DNA from: Niveispirillum lacus
Lineage (GTDB): Bacteria; Pseudomonadota; Alphaproteobacteria; Azospirillales; Azospirillaceae
DNA: 64,000 bases
Direction of reading: 5' to 3'
Assembly (NCBI RefSeq): GCF_002251795.1
Contig: NZ_NOXU01000025.1
Location: 62,001-126,000, forward strand
In this document: in pieces, positions 8,020 through 17,831 of the stretch
Layout: every line of letters begins with the position of its first letter
Position numbering within the stretch: position 1 is the stretch's first letter
Made by a program: the position numbers and the translations under genes
Notes under the pieces: model-generated
The model's database searches: none
Told to the model about the DNA's origin: nothing
The model's input: the letters and a program-made list of their open reading frames with translations, nothing else

Positions 8020-9552
8020 ATGCAGGACGTGCTGGTACGGTTGGAAAATATGCGGGCCGGCGCCCGGCTGGGTGGTGGTGAGAAGCGCATTGCCGGACAA
8101 CATGCCAAGGGCAAGCTGACGGCGCGGGAACGCATTGAGATCCTGCTGGACGAAGGCTCGTTCGAAGAATGGGACATGTTCGTCGAACATCGCTGCGCCG
8201 ATTTCGGCATGCAGGACCAGAAGGTCCCCGGTGACGGTGTCGTCACTGGCCATGGCACCATCAATGGCCGTCTGGTTTTCGTCTTTTCCCAGGATTTCAC
8301 CGTCTTCGGCGGGTCGCTGTCGGAGGCGCATGCCGAAAAGATCTGCAAGATCATGGATCAGGCGATGAAGGTGGGCGCCCCCGTCATCGGCCTGAATGAC
8401 AGCGGCGGTGCCCGCATCCAGGAAGGGGTGGCATCCTTGGGCGGCTATGCCGAGGTGTTTCAGCGCAATGTGCTGGCCTCTGGTGTCGTCCCGCAGATTT
8501 CCCTGATCATGGGACCCTGCGCCGGTGGCGCCGTGTACAGCCCCGCCATGACCGACTTCATCTTCATGGTGAAGGACAGCTCCTACATGTTTGTCACCGG
8601 TCCCGACGTGGTAAAGACCGTGACGCATGAGGTGGTGACGGCGGAGGAACTGGGCGGGGCCGTGACCCATACGGCCAAGTCCGGTGTGGCCGATCTGGCC
8701 TTTGACAATGACGTGCAGGCGCTCTTGGAAACCCGCCGTCTGGTGGATTTCCTGCCCTTGTCCAACCGGGAAAAGCCGCCCTCGCGCCCCACGCCGGATG
8801 TCGCCGACCGGCCGGAAATGTCACTCGACACCCTGGTCCCGGCCAATCCCAACAAGCCCTACGATATGAAGGAACTGATTTCGAAGATCGTGGACGAGGG
8901 CGATTTCTTCGAGATTCAGCCGGACTACGCCCGGAACATCATCACCGGCTTTGGCCGCATGCAGGGGTCCACGGTGGGCTTCGTGGCCAATCAGCCCATG
9001 GTGCTGGCCGGCTGCCTCGACATTGACAGCTCGATCAAGGCCGCCCGTTTCGTGCGCTTCTGCGATGCTTTCAACATCCCCATCGTCACCCTGGTGGATG
9101 TCCCCGGCTTCCTGCCCGGCACATCCCAAGAATATAACGGCATCATCAAGCATGGCGCCAAGCTGCTGTTCGCCTATGCCGAGGCCACCGTGCCCAAGGT
9201 GACCCTGATCACCCGCAAGGCCTATGGCGGTGCCTATGACGTGATGGCGTCCAAGCATCTGCGCGGCGACGTCAACTATGCCTGGCCCACCGCCGAAATC
9301 GCGGTCATGGGACCCAAGGGGGCCGTGGAGATCATCTTCCGTGGTGATATCGGTGACCCGGCCAAGATCGAGGCGCGGACCGAGGAATATCGCCAGAAAT
9401 TCGCCAATCCCTTTGTGGCGGCGGGTCGCGGCTATATTGACGACGTGATCATGCCCCACAATACCCGCCGCCGCCTGTGCAAGGCGCTGTCGATGCTGAA
9501 GAACAAGCAGCTCCAGAACCCCTGGAAGAAGCACGACAATTTGCCGCTCTGA
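8020..9552 (+). CDS. pccB: Propionyl-CoA carboxylase beta subunit
   Basis: 510 residues, full length for PccB, the carboxyltransferase that moves CO2 from carboxybiotin to propionyl-CoA, giving methylmalonyl-CoA. Signatures include [36 protein letters not shown] (N-terminal acyl-CoA oxyanion region), [20 protein letters not shown] and [14 protein letters not shown] in the C-terminal half. First gene of the carboxylase unit; pccA starts 32 bases after its stop. The two subunits act as an alpha6beta6 complex; here the partner gene carries a stop codon. Confidence 0.96.
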   Translation: MQDVLVRLENMRAGARLGGGEKRIAGQHAKGKLTARERIEILLDEGSFEEWDMFVEHRCADFGMQDQKVPGDGVVTGHGTINGRLVFVFSQDFTVFGGSLSEAHAEKICKIMDQAMKVGAPVIGLNDSGGARIQEGVASLGGYAEVFQRNVLASGVVPQISLIMGPCAGGAVYSPAMTDFIFMVKDSSYMFVTGPDVVKTVTHEVVTAEELGGAVTHTAKSGVADLAFDNDVQALLETRRLVDFLPLSNREKPPSRPTPDVADRPEMSLDTLVPANPNKPYDMKELISKIVDEGDFFEIQPDYARNIITGFGRMQGSTVGFVANQPMVLAGCLDIDSSIKAARFVRFCDAFNIPIVTLVDVPGFLPGTSQEYNGIIKHGAKLLFAYAEATVPKVTLITRKAYGGAYDVMASKHLRGDVNYAWPTAEIAVMGPKGAVEIIFRGDIGDPAKIEARTEEYRQKFANPFVAAGRGYIDDVIMPHNTRRRLCKALSMLKNKQLQNPWKKHDNLPL

Positions 9553-9584
9553 TCCGACGCGCCCGCACGAAGAGGCACCGTACA

Positions 9585-11585
9585 ATGTTCAAGAAGATCC
9601 TCATCGCCAACCGTGGCGAAATCGCCTGCCGCGTCATCAAGACCGCCCGCCGCATGGGCATCAAGACGGTGGCCGTCTATTCCGACGCCGATGCTGGCGC
9701 GCTTCACGTTGAGATGGCGGATGAGGCGGTGCATATCGGCCCCGCCCCGTCCGCCCAATCCTACCTGATCGCCGACAAGATCATTGCCGCGTGCAAGCAG
9801 ACAGGGGCGGAGGCCGTGCATCCCGGCTATGGCTTCCTGTCGGAGAAAGCGCCCTTCTGCGAAGCGCTGAAGCAGAACGGCATCGTCTTTATCGGCCCCG
9901 ATGTGCATGCCATCGGCGCCATGGGCGACAAGATCGAGAGCAAGAAGCTGGCCAAGGCCGCCGGTGTCTCCACCGTGCCCGGCTATCTGGGCGTGATCAA
10001 GGATGATGAGGAAGCGGTCGCCATTGCCCGCGACATCGGCTACCCCGTCATGATCAAGGCGTCGGCCGGCGGCGGCGGCAAGGGCATGCGGGTGGCCTGG
10101 AACGATGCCGAAGCCCGCGACGGCTTTCGGTCGGCCACCAATGAGGCGCGCAGCAGCTTTGCCGATGACCGCGTCTTTATCGAAAAATACATCACCGAAC
10201 CGCGCCATATCGAAATCCAGCTCCTGGCCGACAGCCACGGCAACGCCGTCTACCTGAACGAACGTGAATGCTCGATCCAGCGCCGCCACCAGAAGGTGAT
10301 CGAGGAAGCGCCCAGCCCGTTCCTGGACGCCGCCACCCGCAAGGCCATGGGCGAACAGTCGGTCGCCCTGGCCAAGGCGGTTTAATACCGCAGCGCCGGG
10401 ACCGTGGAATTCATCGTCGACAAGGACCGTAATTTCTACTTCCTGGAAATGAACACGCGGCTACAGGTCGAACATCCGGTGACCGAAATGATCACCGGCC
10501 TCGACCTTGTCGAACTGATGATCCGGGTCGCCGCCGGCGAACACCTGCCCATTACCCAGGCCGATGTCGGCATCCATGGCTGGTCGCTGGAAGCGCGCGT
10601 GTACGCGGAGGAGCCGACCCGTGGCTTCCTGCCCTCCACGGGCCGCGTCACCCGCTACCGCCCGCCGGTGGAAGGCAAGCGCGAGGATGGCTCCATCGTC
10701 CGCGTCGATACCGGCGTGTATGAGGGTGGCGAGATCAGCATGTATTACGATCCCATGATCGCCAAGCTGATCACCTGGGCGCCCACGCGCGATCAGGCGA
10801 CTGACGCCATGGCCGATGCGCTGGACGGGTTCCAGATCCGCGGTGTGGGCCACAATATCTCCTTCCTGACCTCGCTGATGCAAAAGCAGCGGTTCCGCGA
10901 CGGCCGCCTGACCACCAACTTCATCGCGGAGGAGTACCCGGACGGCTTCCACGGTCTGACGCCGGACCCCACCGTGCGTGACCGGCTGCTGGCGCTGGCC
11001 ACCGTGCTGCACCACCGCCGCGCCAGCCGCGACGCCATGATCTCCGGCCAGGTGGCGGGCCACGCCTTCCACGTGGCCCAGGATTGGGTGGCGCGCGCCG
11101 ACCGCCAGAACCACAAGGCCCACCTGTCCTTCGCCGGCGGCGCCGCCACCGTCACGCTCGACAGCGGCCCGCACACGGTCCTGGGCGATTGGGAAATCGG
11201 CCAAAGCCTGTGGCAGGGCACCGTCGCCGGTGTCGCCATGACGGTGCAGGTCGATATCAAGGGCACGTCGCTCGTCCTCACCCATGGCGGCTTTGCCTTC
11301 GTGGTCGATGTCCTGACCCCGCGCGCCGCCGAACTGGCCGACCTGATGCCGGTGAAACTGCCCCCCGACATGTCCAAATACCTGCTGTCGCCCATGCCGG
11401 GCCTGCTGGTCTCGGTGTCGGTCAAGGAAGGCGAGGCGGTGAAGGCCGGTCAGGAACTGGCCGTGGTGGAAGCCATGAAGATGGAAAACATCCTGCGGGC
11501 AGAGGCCGACGGCACGGTCAAAAAGGTCCACGCCGTCAAGGGCGCCAGTCTGGCCGTGGATGAGAAGATCATTGAGTTTGAGTGA
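9585..11585 (+). pseudogene. pccA: Propionyl-CoA carboxylase alpha subunit, interrupted by in-frame TAA
   Basis: Read through, the frame gives 666 codons, normal PccA length: biotin carboxylase ([20 protein letters not shown] loop [23 protein letters not shown]) then a biotinyl domain with VVEAMKMENIL carrying the biotin lysine. A TAA at 10383-10385 falls in ALAKAV-stop-YRSAGTVEF, a position usually Lys or Gly in homologues; AAA to TAA is one substitution. The frame is otherwise intact on both sides, so there is no frameshift. Truncation at residue 266 would remove the catalytic end of the ATP-grasp fold and the biotin site. A sequencing error, a recent nonsense mutation or readthrough are all possible. 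Confidence 0.9.
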
Positions 11586-11632
11586 GCAATGCGGTGTTGG
11601 ATAGCTTCCACATCCCCTCCCGCCCAACGTGC

Positions 11633-11717
11633 CTTCCCCGCGAAAGCGGGGATCCAGGGGCACAAGCCCAACGCTTCAGTGCAACCGGCCCTTGGACCCC
11701 CGCTTTCGCGGGGGAAG
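11633..11717. repeat. REP-like long imperfect inverted repeat
   Basis: Two arms, CTTCCCCGCGAAAGCGGGG extended by ATCCAGGGG and its mirrored partner ending CCCGCTTTCGCGGGGGAAG, face each other over about 30 bases, and each arm contains its own GCGAAAGC hairpin. This is the pattern of dispersed intergenic palindromic elements common in alphaproteobacteria. It occupies most of the gap between pccA and the duplicated scpA start. Confidence 0.8.
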
Positions 11718-11744
11718 CAAATAGAGTTCTAATCCGCGCCACGA

Positions 11745-11823
11745 CCGGAGCCTTCCCATGACCACCCAGTTCCCCCCCAAGACCCTCGCCGACTGGGAAG
11801 CGCTTGCGACCAAGGACGCCGGT
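11745..11823 (+). repeat. Duplicated 5' end of scpA, copy 1
   Basis: 79 bases matching 12364-12442 at 73 of 79 positions, including the leader CGGAGCCTTCCC, the ATG and the first 22 codons ([16 protein letters not shown]...). Three of the six differences are silent; the others cluster in one stretch. Homology stops abruptly after GACGCCGGT. Confidence 0.93.
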
Positions 11824-11901
11824 ACGCGGTTGGAAGATTTGGCACGCGTGGCAGTTGGGAGCTTGCTTCTGAATTTCAGTTCCCGGCGAGGCGAAACATG
11901 A
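11758..11901 (+). pseudogene. Truncated scpA start: 47-codon leader ORF
   Basis: The duplicated scpA initiation region stays open for 47 codons: about 22 mutase codons, then 25 unrelated ones ending in FSSRRGET. Its TGA overlaps the ATG of the following membrane-protein gene (ATGA), so ribosomes starting here would be delivered to that gene. It is either a remnant or a working translational leader; nothing suggests an enzymatic product. Confidence 0.6.
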
Positions 11902-12380
11902 CAATCCGGCACCCTATCATCCTCATAGTGCTTCCGGTTGTTTTTGTCGCGATAGCTGCGCTATCGAACATTATCGCTTATGTCTCGATATTTTTGCTGA
12001 TCGACAGTTTTATGGGTCCGGAAATTATCAGAGACACAGCGCCATTGTCCGTAGCAAGTACAGTCGTAGCAAGTTTGCCTTTTGGTTATTTGACCGGTTG
12101 GCTTTTCCGCTACGCTGCTCCCAACAATGCCATTCTCTTAGCAGGCCTAACCTCACTGGCGATTCCGGCCGTAATTATTTCTGCGATATCGTACATAATT
12201 TCTTCGTGGGAAACAGTAGGATGGTCTCAGGAATTGTACATTGGCGATGAGTATTATATTAAAATTCACACGTTGAACGCGATTACTTACTGCCTTTCGA
12301 CGACATCTGCACTTATGTTTGGTGCCCGTCGCAAGGCCCCACCGCCTCCTCCCACTGCCTCCCCCGGAGCCTTCCCATGA
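11898..12380 (+). CDS. Small membrane protein inserted before scpA
   Basis: 160 residues, lower in GC (near one half) than its neighbours. Four hydrophobic segments (about 7-37, 48-65, 77-101, 126-142) indicate an integral inner-membrane protein; no family recognised. The C-terminal [18 protein letters not shown] is read from GC-rich sequence running into the scpA leader. It starts in an ATGA overlap with the 47-codon leader ORF and ends in an ATGA overlap with scpA, so it is embedded in one translational chain. It appears to have been inserted together with the duplication of the scpA start. Confidence 0.65.
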   Translation: MTIRHPIILIVLPVVFVAIAALSNIIAYVSIFLLIDSFMGPEIIRDTAPLSVASTVVASLPFGYLTGWLFRYAAPNNAILLAGLTSLAIPAVIISAISYIISSWETVGWSQELYIGDEYYIKIHTLNAITYCLSTTSALMFGARRKAPPPPPTASPGAFP

Positions 12381-12442
12381 CCACCCAGTTTCCGCCCAAG
12401 ACCCTCGCCGATTGGGAAGCGCTCGCCGCCAAGGACGCCGGT
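12364..12442 (+). repeat. Duplicated 5' end of scpA, copy 2 (intact gene)
   Basis: Partner of 11745-11823; this copy continues into the full mutase gene. The two copies flank a 540-base segment holding the membrane-protein gene, an arrangement that recombination between copies could delete precisely. Confidence 0.93.
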
Positions 12443-14533
12443 GCCGACGCGTCTCTCTCCGACCTGACCCGCACCACCGCCGAGGGCCTGGCCGTCAAGC
12501 CGCTCTACACCGCCGAAGACCTCGCCAACCTAGAGACCACCGGCACCCTGCCCGGCTTCGCGCCCTTCGTGCGCGGCCCGCGCGCCACCATGTATGCGGT
12601 GAAGCCCTGGACCATCCGTCAGTATGCGGGTTTCTCCACGGCCGAAGAGAGCAACCGCTTCTACCGCGCCAACCTGGCCGCCGGCCAGATGGGCCTGTCG
12701 GTGGCCTTCGATCTGGCCACCCATCGCGGTTATGACAGCGACCATCCCCGCGTGGTCGGCGATGTCGGCAAGGCCGGTGTGGCCATCGACAGTGTGGAGG
12801 ACATGAAAATCCTGTTCGACGGTATCCCGCTCGACAAGATGTCCGTCTCCATGACCATGAACGGCGCCGTCCTGCCCATCCTGGCCATGTATATCGTGGC
12901 CGGTGAGGAACAGGGTGTCGACACGGCCAAGCTCTCCGGCACCATTCAGAATGACATTCTGAAGGAGTTCATGGTCCGCAACACCTATATCTACCCGCCC
13001 GAACCCAGCATGCGGATCATCGCCGATATCATCGAGTACACGGCCCACCACATGCCCAAGTTCAACTCCATCTCCATTTCCGGCTACCATATGCAGGAGG
13101 CCGGGGCCACGGCGGTGCAGGAATTGGCCTTCACCCTGGCCGACGGTCTGGAATATGTCCGCGCCGCCCTCGCCAAGGGCCTGAATGTCGACAAGTTCGC
13201 CCCGCGCCTCAGCTTCTTCTTCGCCATCGGCATGGATTTCTTCATGGAGGTGGCAAAGCTGCGCGCCGCCCGCCTGCTTTGGGCCAAGCTGATGCAAAGG
13301 CATTTCGCGCCTAAGGACGCCCGCTCGCTCGCCCTGCGCACCCATTGCCAGACCTCGGGCGTCAGCTTAACCGAGCAGGACCCCTACAACAACGTCATCC
13401 GGACCACGATTGAGGCCATGGCCGCCATCATGGGCGGCACGCAAAGCCTGCACACCAATAGCTTTGACGAGGCCCTGGGCCTGCCCACGCCGTTTTCTGC
13501 CCGCATCGCCCGCAATACGCAGTTGATCATTGCCGAGGAAACCCGCATCCCCCATGTGGTCGACCCCCTGGGCGGCAGCTACTATGTCGAACATTTGACA
13601 GTGTCGCTGGCCGAAGCCGCTGAAAAGCTGATCAATCAGGTGGAGGAAATGGGCGGCATGACCAAGGCCGTGGAAAGCGGCCTGCCCAAGCTGATGATCG
13701 AGGAAGCCGCCGCAAGGCGTCAGGCCCGCATCGACCGGGGCGAGGAAGTCATCGTCGGCGTCAACAAATACCGCCCCCAGAACCCCGAGACCGTCGACGT
13801 CCTCGACATCGACAATACGGCGGTGCGGGAGGCCCAGGTCGCCCGCCTGAAACAGATCCGCGCTACCCGTGACGAATCCCGGGTCCGCGAAACCCTGGCC
13901 GCCTTGACCAAGGCGGCGGCCGAGAAATCCGGCAACCTGCTGGCCCTGGCCGTCAACGCCGCCCGTGCCCGCGCCACCGTTGGGGAGATTTCGGACGCCA
14001 TGGAAGAGGTCTTCACAAGGCATCGCGCCACCATCCGCTCCGTCTCCGGCGTCTATGGTGCCGCTTACGAGGGCGATGCCGGCTTCGCGCAGATCCAGAA
14101 GGACGTGGCCAGCTTTGCCGAGGCGGAGGGCCGCCGGCCCCGCATGCTGGTGGTGAAGATGGGCCAGGACGGCCATGACCGCGGTGCCAAGGTCATCGCC
14201 ACCGCCTTCGCCGATATCGGCTTCGACGTCGATGTCGGCGCCCTGTTCCAAACCCCGGAGGAAGCCGCCCGCCAGGCCATCGAAAACGACGTCCACGTCG
14301 TCGGCGTCTCCAGCCTCGCCGCCGGCCACAAGACCCTGGTCCCACAACTGGCCGCCGCCCTGAAGGAACAGGGTGCCGGCGACATCCTCATCGTCTGCGG
14401 CGGCGTCATCCCGCCCCAGGATTACGAGTTCCTGCTGAACGCCGGCGCATCGGCCATCTACGGACCGGGGACCAACATCCCCAAGGCGGCGGCGGAGATT
14501 ATGGAGATGATTAGGGGGAAGCGGGGGGCGTGA
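12377..14533 (+). CDS. scpA: Methylmalonyl-CoA mutase
   Basis: 718 residues, the single-subunit length of the B12-dependent mutase converting methylmalonyl-CoA to succinyl-CoA. The N-terminal TIM barrel carries [20 protein letters not shown] and [19 protein letters not shown]; the C-terminal cobalamin domain (about 585-715) carries [14 protein letters not shown] (DxHxxG with the Co-ligating His) and GGVIPPQDY. It completes the propionyl-CoA route begun by PccAB. No epimerase or MeaB chaperone gene is in the window. The start is confirmed by CGGAGCC just upstream, though the same signal is duplicated 619 bases earlier. Confidence 0.96.
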   Translation: MTTQFPPKTLADWEALAAKDAGADASLSDLTRTTAEGLAVKPLYTAEDLANLETTGTLPGFAPFVRGPRATMYAVKPWTIRQYAGFSTAEESNRFYRANLAAGQMGLSVAFDLATHRGYDSDHPRVVGDVGKAGVAIDSVEDMKILFDGIPLDKMSVSMTMNGAVLPILAMYIVAGEEQGVDTAKLSGTIQNDILKEFMVRNTYIYPPEPSMRIIADIIEYTAHHMPKFNSISISGYHMQEAGATAVQELAFTLADGLEYVRAALAKGLNVDKFAPRLSFFFAIGMDFFMEVAKLRAARLLWAKLMQRHFAPKDARSLALRTHCQTSGVSLTEQDPYNNVIRTTIEAMAAIMGGTQSLHTNSFDEALGLPTPFSARIARNTQLIIAEETRIPHVVDPLGGSYYVEHLTVSLAEAAEKLINQVEEMGGMTKAVESGLPKLMIEEAAARRQARIDRGEEVIVGVNKYRPQNPETVDVLDIDNTAVREAQVARLKQIRATRDESRVRETLAALTKAAAEKSGNLLALAVNAARARATVGEISDAMEEVFTRHRATIRSVSGVYGAAYEGDAGFAQIQKDVASFAEAEGRRPRMLVVKMGQDGHDRGAKVIATAFADIGFDVDVGALFQTPEEAARQAIENDVHVVGVSSLAAGHKTLVPQLAAALKEQGAGDILIVCGGVIPPQDYEFLLNAGASAIYGPGTNIPKAAAEIMEMIRGKRGA

Positions 14534-14551
14534 GGGGGCGCTTCCCGACGC

Positions 14552-15127
14552 TCAACTGATATAAGCGAGGATAAGTGCCGCCAGCCTATCCTCGCTCCCA
14601 CCAAAACTCTCGATCATGGCGGATAAAACCTCGGCGGGGTCCAGCACGCCGTCATTCACCGCATAGCCCGCGTTGGCAGCCAGTAGCGTCAAAAAGGTTA
14701 GCTGTGTGCGCCCGTTCCCTTCACGAAACGGATGCACAGCATTGATTTCCGCCAGAAAATGCGCCGTACAGCGCGCAAACTCTGCAGGAGGAAGTTCCGC
14801 AACCACATCGGGATCGCCATATTCCCGGAAAGCACGCGCCAAATTGCCCTGGATATATTCCGGGTAACAAAACCAGTTCCCCGCCTTGCCCACGCGGATA
14901 GAGCGGATTTCCCCCGCCCATTCATACACGTCCTGAAACAGATGGCGGTGGATGCTCAGATAGTGCGCGACGTCGAGTTTACCGGCAGGAAGCGGCTCAT
15001 CAGCCCGAATAAGGAAAAGGGCCAGTTCCGCCTCGTCCAGGGTTTCCTGATCCGTAATGTCCAACAGGTTGCGCAGGACTGTCGTGCCCGGCACCCACAA
15101 CGGATCATCGGCCGCGCTATACAGCAA
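14552..15127 (-). CDS. Fic domain protein (AMP-transferase toxin)
   Basis: 191 residues. The complete Fic core HPFREGNGR starts at residue 132 (catalytic His132), preceded by FxDVYxWAGEIR (about 64-74), which forms the flap side of the active site. Fic proteins transfer AMP or other phosphate groups to target hydroxyls; class I members act as toxins. A 67-codon antitoxin-like gene ends 5 bases upstream on the same strand, giving a toxin-antitoxin order. It converges on scpA with an 18-base gap. Substrate unknown. Confidence 0.92.
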   Translation of the reverse strand: MLYSAADDPLWVPGTTVLRNLLDITDQETLDEAELALFLIRADEPLPAGKLDVAHYLSIHRHLFQDVYEWAGEIRSIRVGKAGNWFCYPEYIQGNLARAFREYGDPDVVAELPPAEFARCTAHFLAEINAVHPFREGNGRTQLTFLTLLAANAGYAVNDGVLDPAEVLSAMIESFGGSEDRLAALILAYIS

Positions 15128-15132
15128 TGGCG

Positions 15133-15336
15133 CTACTTCCGGCGCAGCGTTTCCAGAACCATCGCCCGGCGTTCATCCCCGGATAGTCCCTGCGCCGCCC
15201 CTTGCCGCAACGTTGCCGCCATCCGGCCCGACAGCGCCAAGCCCTCAACCGCACTGATCTTCTCCCCCCGCGCGCTGGTGAGGACAAACTGGCCGGTCCT
15301 GGCCGCCCGGCGGAGGTCGGTGCGATGTGCTTTCAT
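15133..15336 (-). CDS. Probable VbhA-like antitoxin of the Fic toxin
   Basis: 67 residues. The central ISAVEGLALSGRM resembles the inhibitory helix of VbhA-type antitoxins, where a Ser/Thr and a Glu (motif S/T-x3-E-G/N) block the Fic ATP site; here S28 and E31-G32 are present but spaced one residue shorter, so the match is imperfect. A C-terminal helix (LSGDERRAMVLETLRRK) fits the rest of that family. It lies directly upstream of the Fic gene. Assignment rests on context plus the partial motif. Confidence 0.6.
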   Translation of the reverse strand: MKAHRTDLRRAARTGQFVLTSARGEKISAVEGLALSGRMAATLRQGAAQGLSGDERRAMVLETLRRK

Positions 15337-15638
15337 GATGGTAATCTATCATGGTTGCGGGGTGACCGCCATACCATCTACCTTCACGATACTCCGTCTC
15401 GTCATCCCGGCGAACGCCGGGACCCAGGGGCCAAAGGCCCTACCTGTCGGCAGGTGTTTAGTAGCCCCTTCGGTGCCCCCTGAGAAATTGCCGCATTTCC
15501 TGGATTTCGCGTAAGTTAGGCGAATATGGAAAGGCCAAGCCCATTACAACCATGATACCGGCACTCGAGTTCAGCCGGAGCTTCAGCCATTACCACATAG
15601 TGGCATAACGCGACATACAGAATATCAACTTATGGATC
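15337..15638. other. Intergenic region with palindromic repeat
   Basis: About 300 bases without a credible gene, between the antitoxin start and the AIPR-gene stop. It holds the palindromic element described separately and a lower-GC tail from about 15500 that grades into the AT-rich gene. Confidence 0.6.
15401..15445. repeat. Dispersed palindromic element
   Basis: TCCCGGCG-AA-CGCCGGGA at 15405-15422 is a perfect 8-bp stem preceded by CTCGTCA, followed by ACCCAGGGGCC and a second small hairpin ACCTG-TCGG-CAGGT (15432-15445). The GTCATCCCGGCGAACGCCGG pattern is typical of intergenic repeats dispersed through alphaproteobacterial genomes. Confidence 0.65.
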
Positions 15639-17288
15639 TCATAATAAAGATAGCTGCTGACCTGACGCTATATACAGCTCCCTCTTAGTTGTTGCACTCC
15701 TAAAAACTCTATATGCAGAAGCTCTTTCTTGTTTTGAGAAAAACTCATCAACAGTCTTTATAGCTTCCTCTATACCGAGAACAGCCTCATCATAGATCTC
15801 CAAATTTCGGCGATCCCTCTCACATATCAAACTCATTTGGTACAGCACATGATATAGACCTTCCGTAAGCCAATGCTCTGAGAATTTAGCCAAATTCGAT
15901 TCACGTAATGATAACAGCGCATCATTGCGTCGACGCTCAATTTCTTCGACCAGCTTGTGCGCAGTCAGGACTCTATTGGCTGATATTGAATCATCGAATA
16001 TCAGGTCATAAAGTTCGCCAAATATTTGATTCGATGCAGTTTTTGCTTTATCTGGCATACGAAGATAGTAGGCCAACATAGATTTTCCGACTTTAAGACT
16101 GTCAATAATTTTTGACTTCTGCCGACCCAAGTGCTGATAACGCTTACGCTCATAAAAATACCCCATTTCGTTGAGAGCGGATTCCAATTTTAACTGAATA
16201 ATATCATTTGAACGAATATCCCTACTTCTGATCGGAGTCTGGCTATTTGTTGCCTCCGCGATTTTCGACGTTATTTCTCTATCTGAAGTTTGAATTATCT
16301 TAACTAAAATTTTTACATCCTTAAGTTTTTCTGAATCTCCAGTAGCCGCTTTAAAAAGCGTATAAGACGTCTGTCCGCCATTAACAATTTGAAGATTCTT
16401 CATGCGAATTGGCGCATCTAAAAGCTTCGGAATATATGTAAAGCTATCAGATACTATTGTTATTCCGTTATTTAAATACCAGAATTCAAAATTATTTCTC
16501 GCAGTAGCACTCTCCAGTATTTTAGAATTTACGGAGTTATTTTCTCCAAGATGCTCTCTAATGTTCTCGTAGAATATATTTTTATTTATATGATGCTTAT
16601 AATCTTTATCAGTTATAAGTTCGATTATGTCAATCGCTCTCGCCGTTATTGTCAGGCCACGCAGATAGCCGTTGGAATGCTCAATGCACTGGTCGCCAAA
16701 CATCTTTAAATTACCATCAACTATCACACGGCTTTTCCCTACTATTTCGTCAGAAATACTCTCCAGATGATGTTCGCGTAATTCAATTACCTTGAATTTT
16801 TTGATCCAATTGAAGAAAAGACTGCGAGCCCCAGAATCCAAAGGGCTCATATTCGAGCACAAGTGTATAATAAAATATACGTCAGATTTCTCGATGATAT
16901 CCCATATATTACTTATCTTATCGAACAGAATTGGATTACAAGATTTTTTAATAGACTCATCTTTTGATAATATATTCTCAAAAATGCATCTTATTTTGTC
17001 GGTTTCATTAAGCGGAAAATTACTTTTCACCTTTTCAAATTTTGAAGTGTACTTGAAACTAAATAAATGTATAGTAGTTCCATCGCTGTTTTCCTCAAAA
17101 TGAATGGCGTCAATGCCATGATCGTTTGATCCATCAGTTATAAGAGACGGTATCTCGTCAATATCTATATCTAGAATCAAGTCCAAGCAGAGGTACGAGA
17201 ATGCGTCTTGATCTTTTGACAAACCCAACGATTCTTTGATTAATTTTATTCTGCGTTCTACTTGATTCCAATTTAATATTGTGGCCAT
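15639..17288 (-). CDS. AIPR-family (abortive infection phage resistance) protein
   Basis: 549 residues from the ATG at 17288, chosen because GGAGGGG lies just upstream (an earlier in-frame ATG encodes that site). The N-terminal part has NDHGIDAIHFE followed by IHLFSFKYTSK, a D-x-n-F-x-K pattern typical of PD-(D/E)xK nucleases. The centre has FWYLNNGITIVSD and LQIVNGGQTSYTLF, the signature of AIPR proteins linked to abortive phage infection. It is strongly AT-rich, unlike both neighbours, indicating horizontal transfer. Nuclease activity and anti-phage function are inferred from family features. Confidence 0.85.
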   Translation of the reverse strand: MATILNWNQVERRIKLIKESLGLSKDQDAFSYLCLDLILDIDIDEIPSLITDGSNDHGIDAIHFEENSDGTTIHLFSFKYTSKFEKVKSNFPLNETDKIRCIFENILSKDESIKKSCNPILFDKISNIWDIIEKSDVYFIIHLCSNMSPLDSGARSLFFNWIKKFKVIELREHHLESISDEIVGKSRVIVDGNLKMFGDQCIEHSNGYLRGLTITARAIDIIELITDKDYKHHINKNIFYENIREHLGENNSVNSKILESATARNNFEFWYLNNGITIVSDSFTYIPKLLDAPIRMKNLQIVNGGQTSYTLFKAATGDSEKLKDVKILVKIIQTSDREITSKIAEATNSQTPIRSRDIRSNDIIQLKLESALNEMGYFYERKRYQHLGRQKSKIIDSLKVGKSMLAYYLRMPDKAKTASNQIFGELYDLIFDDSISANRVLTAHKLVEEIERRRNDALLSLRESNLAKFSEHWLTEGLYHVLYQMSLICERDRRNLEIYDEAVLGIEEAIKTVDEFFSKQERASAYRVFRSATTKRELYIASGQQLSLL

Positions 17289-17342
17289 TTTCCCCTCCAG
17301 CACTAGAATTTAAATATGTTTAATCAAAAATCATTATCCCAT

Positions 17343-17768
17343 TCACCCCAACACCTCCCTCAAACCCCACGGGCAAACCTCCGGAAACCGCCCCCGCGCC
17401 AACCCTGTTTCCGCCACCGCCATCAACACCGCCTTGCGATAGGCCACTCCCAACGCCAAATCCAGCCCCGCCCGCAGGCTGGGATTGTCGGTCAGAAGGT
17501 CGGCGATGTTGTCGCGTTGGACGGCGATGGTGCCCTCCCAACAGGCACCGCGCCGTTCGGGCTGGTAATCCCATTTCAACAGGTGCAGCAACAGGAGGGT
17601 CAGACGGCTGATCAACTCCCGCTTTTCACTGCGTCCTATGCTGTCGATTTCCTCAGCAAGATGGGCAATGTCGATTTCCGACAGTTTGCCGGCGCGCAGC
17701 AGCGCCGCCTGTTTCTGCGTCCAGGCGTAGAAGTCCTTTTCATAAAGGTCATACAGGCTGCCATCCAT
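17343..17768 (-). CDS. DUF29 domain-containing protein
   Basis: 141 residues. LYDLYEKDFYAWTQKQAALLRAG at the start, DIAHLAEEIDSIGRSEKREL in the middle and LLLHLLKWDYQPERRG define DUF29, a small helical family with no established biochemical role. It lies between the AIPR gene and an orphan ParD antitoxin on the same strand. GC content is normal, so it was probably not acquired with the AIPR gene. Confidence 0.88.
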   Translation of the reverse strand: MDGSLYDLYEKDFYAWTQKQAALLRAGKLSEIDIAHLAEEIDSIGRSEKRELISRLTLLLLHLLKWDYQPERRGACWEGTIAVQRDNIADLLTDNPSLRAGLDLALGVAYRKAVLMAVAETGLARGRFPEVCPWGLREVLG

Positions 17769-17831
17769 GGCATCGCCCTCCGCCGGTCCCGCGCCCCATA
17801 ATGTGGCGCGAAAAACCCGCCCCGTCCACCC

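Noticed and set aside
10378-10392. Palindrome GCGGTTTAATACCGC at the pccA stop as a regulatory or recoding element
   Set aside because: Only 5-bp arms inside a GC-rich coding region; easily produced by chance once the stop codon is present. No SECIS or pyrrolysine-type context (TAA is not used for either).
10461-11663. 400-codon minus-strand frame opposite pccA
   Set aside because: His/Gly/Gln-rich shadow of a conserved biotin-carboxylase sequence.
15405-15422. Hairpin as terminator of the Fic/antitoxin genes
   Set aside because: It lies upstream of the antitoxin start, not after the operon, has no T-tract, and looks like a dispersed repeat.
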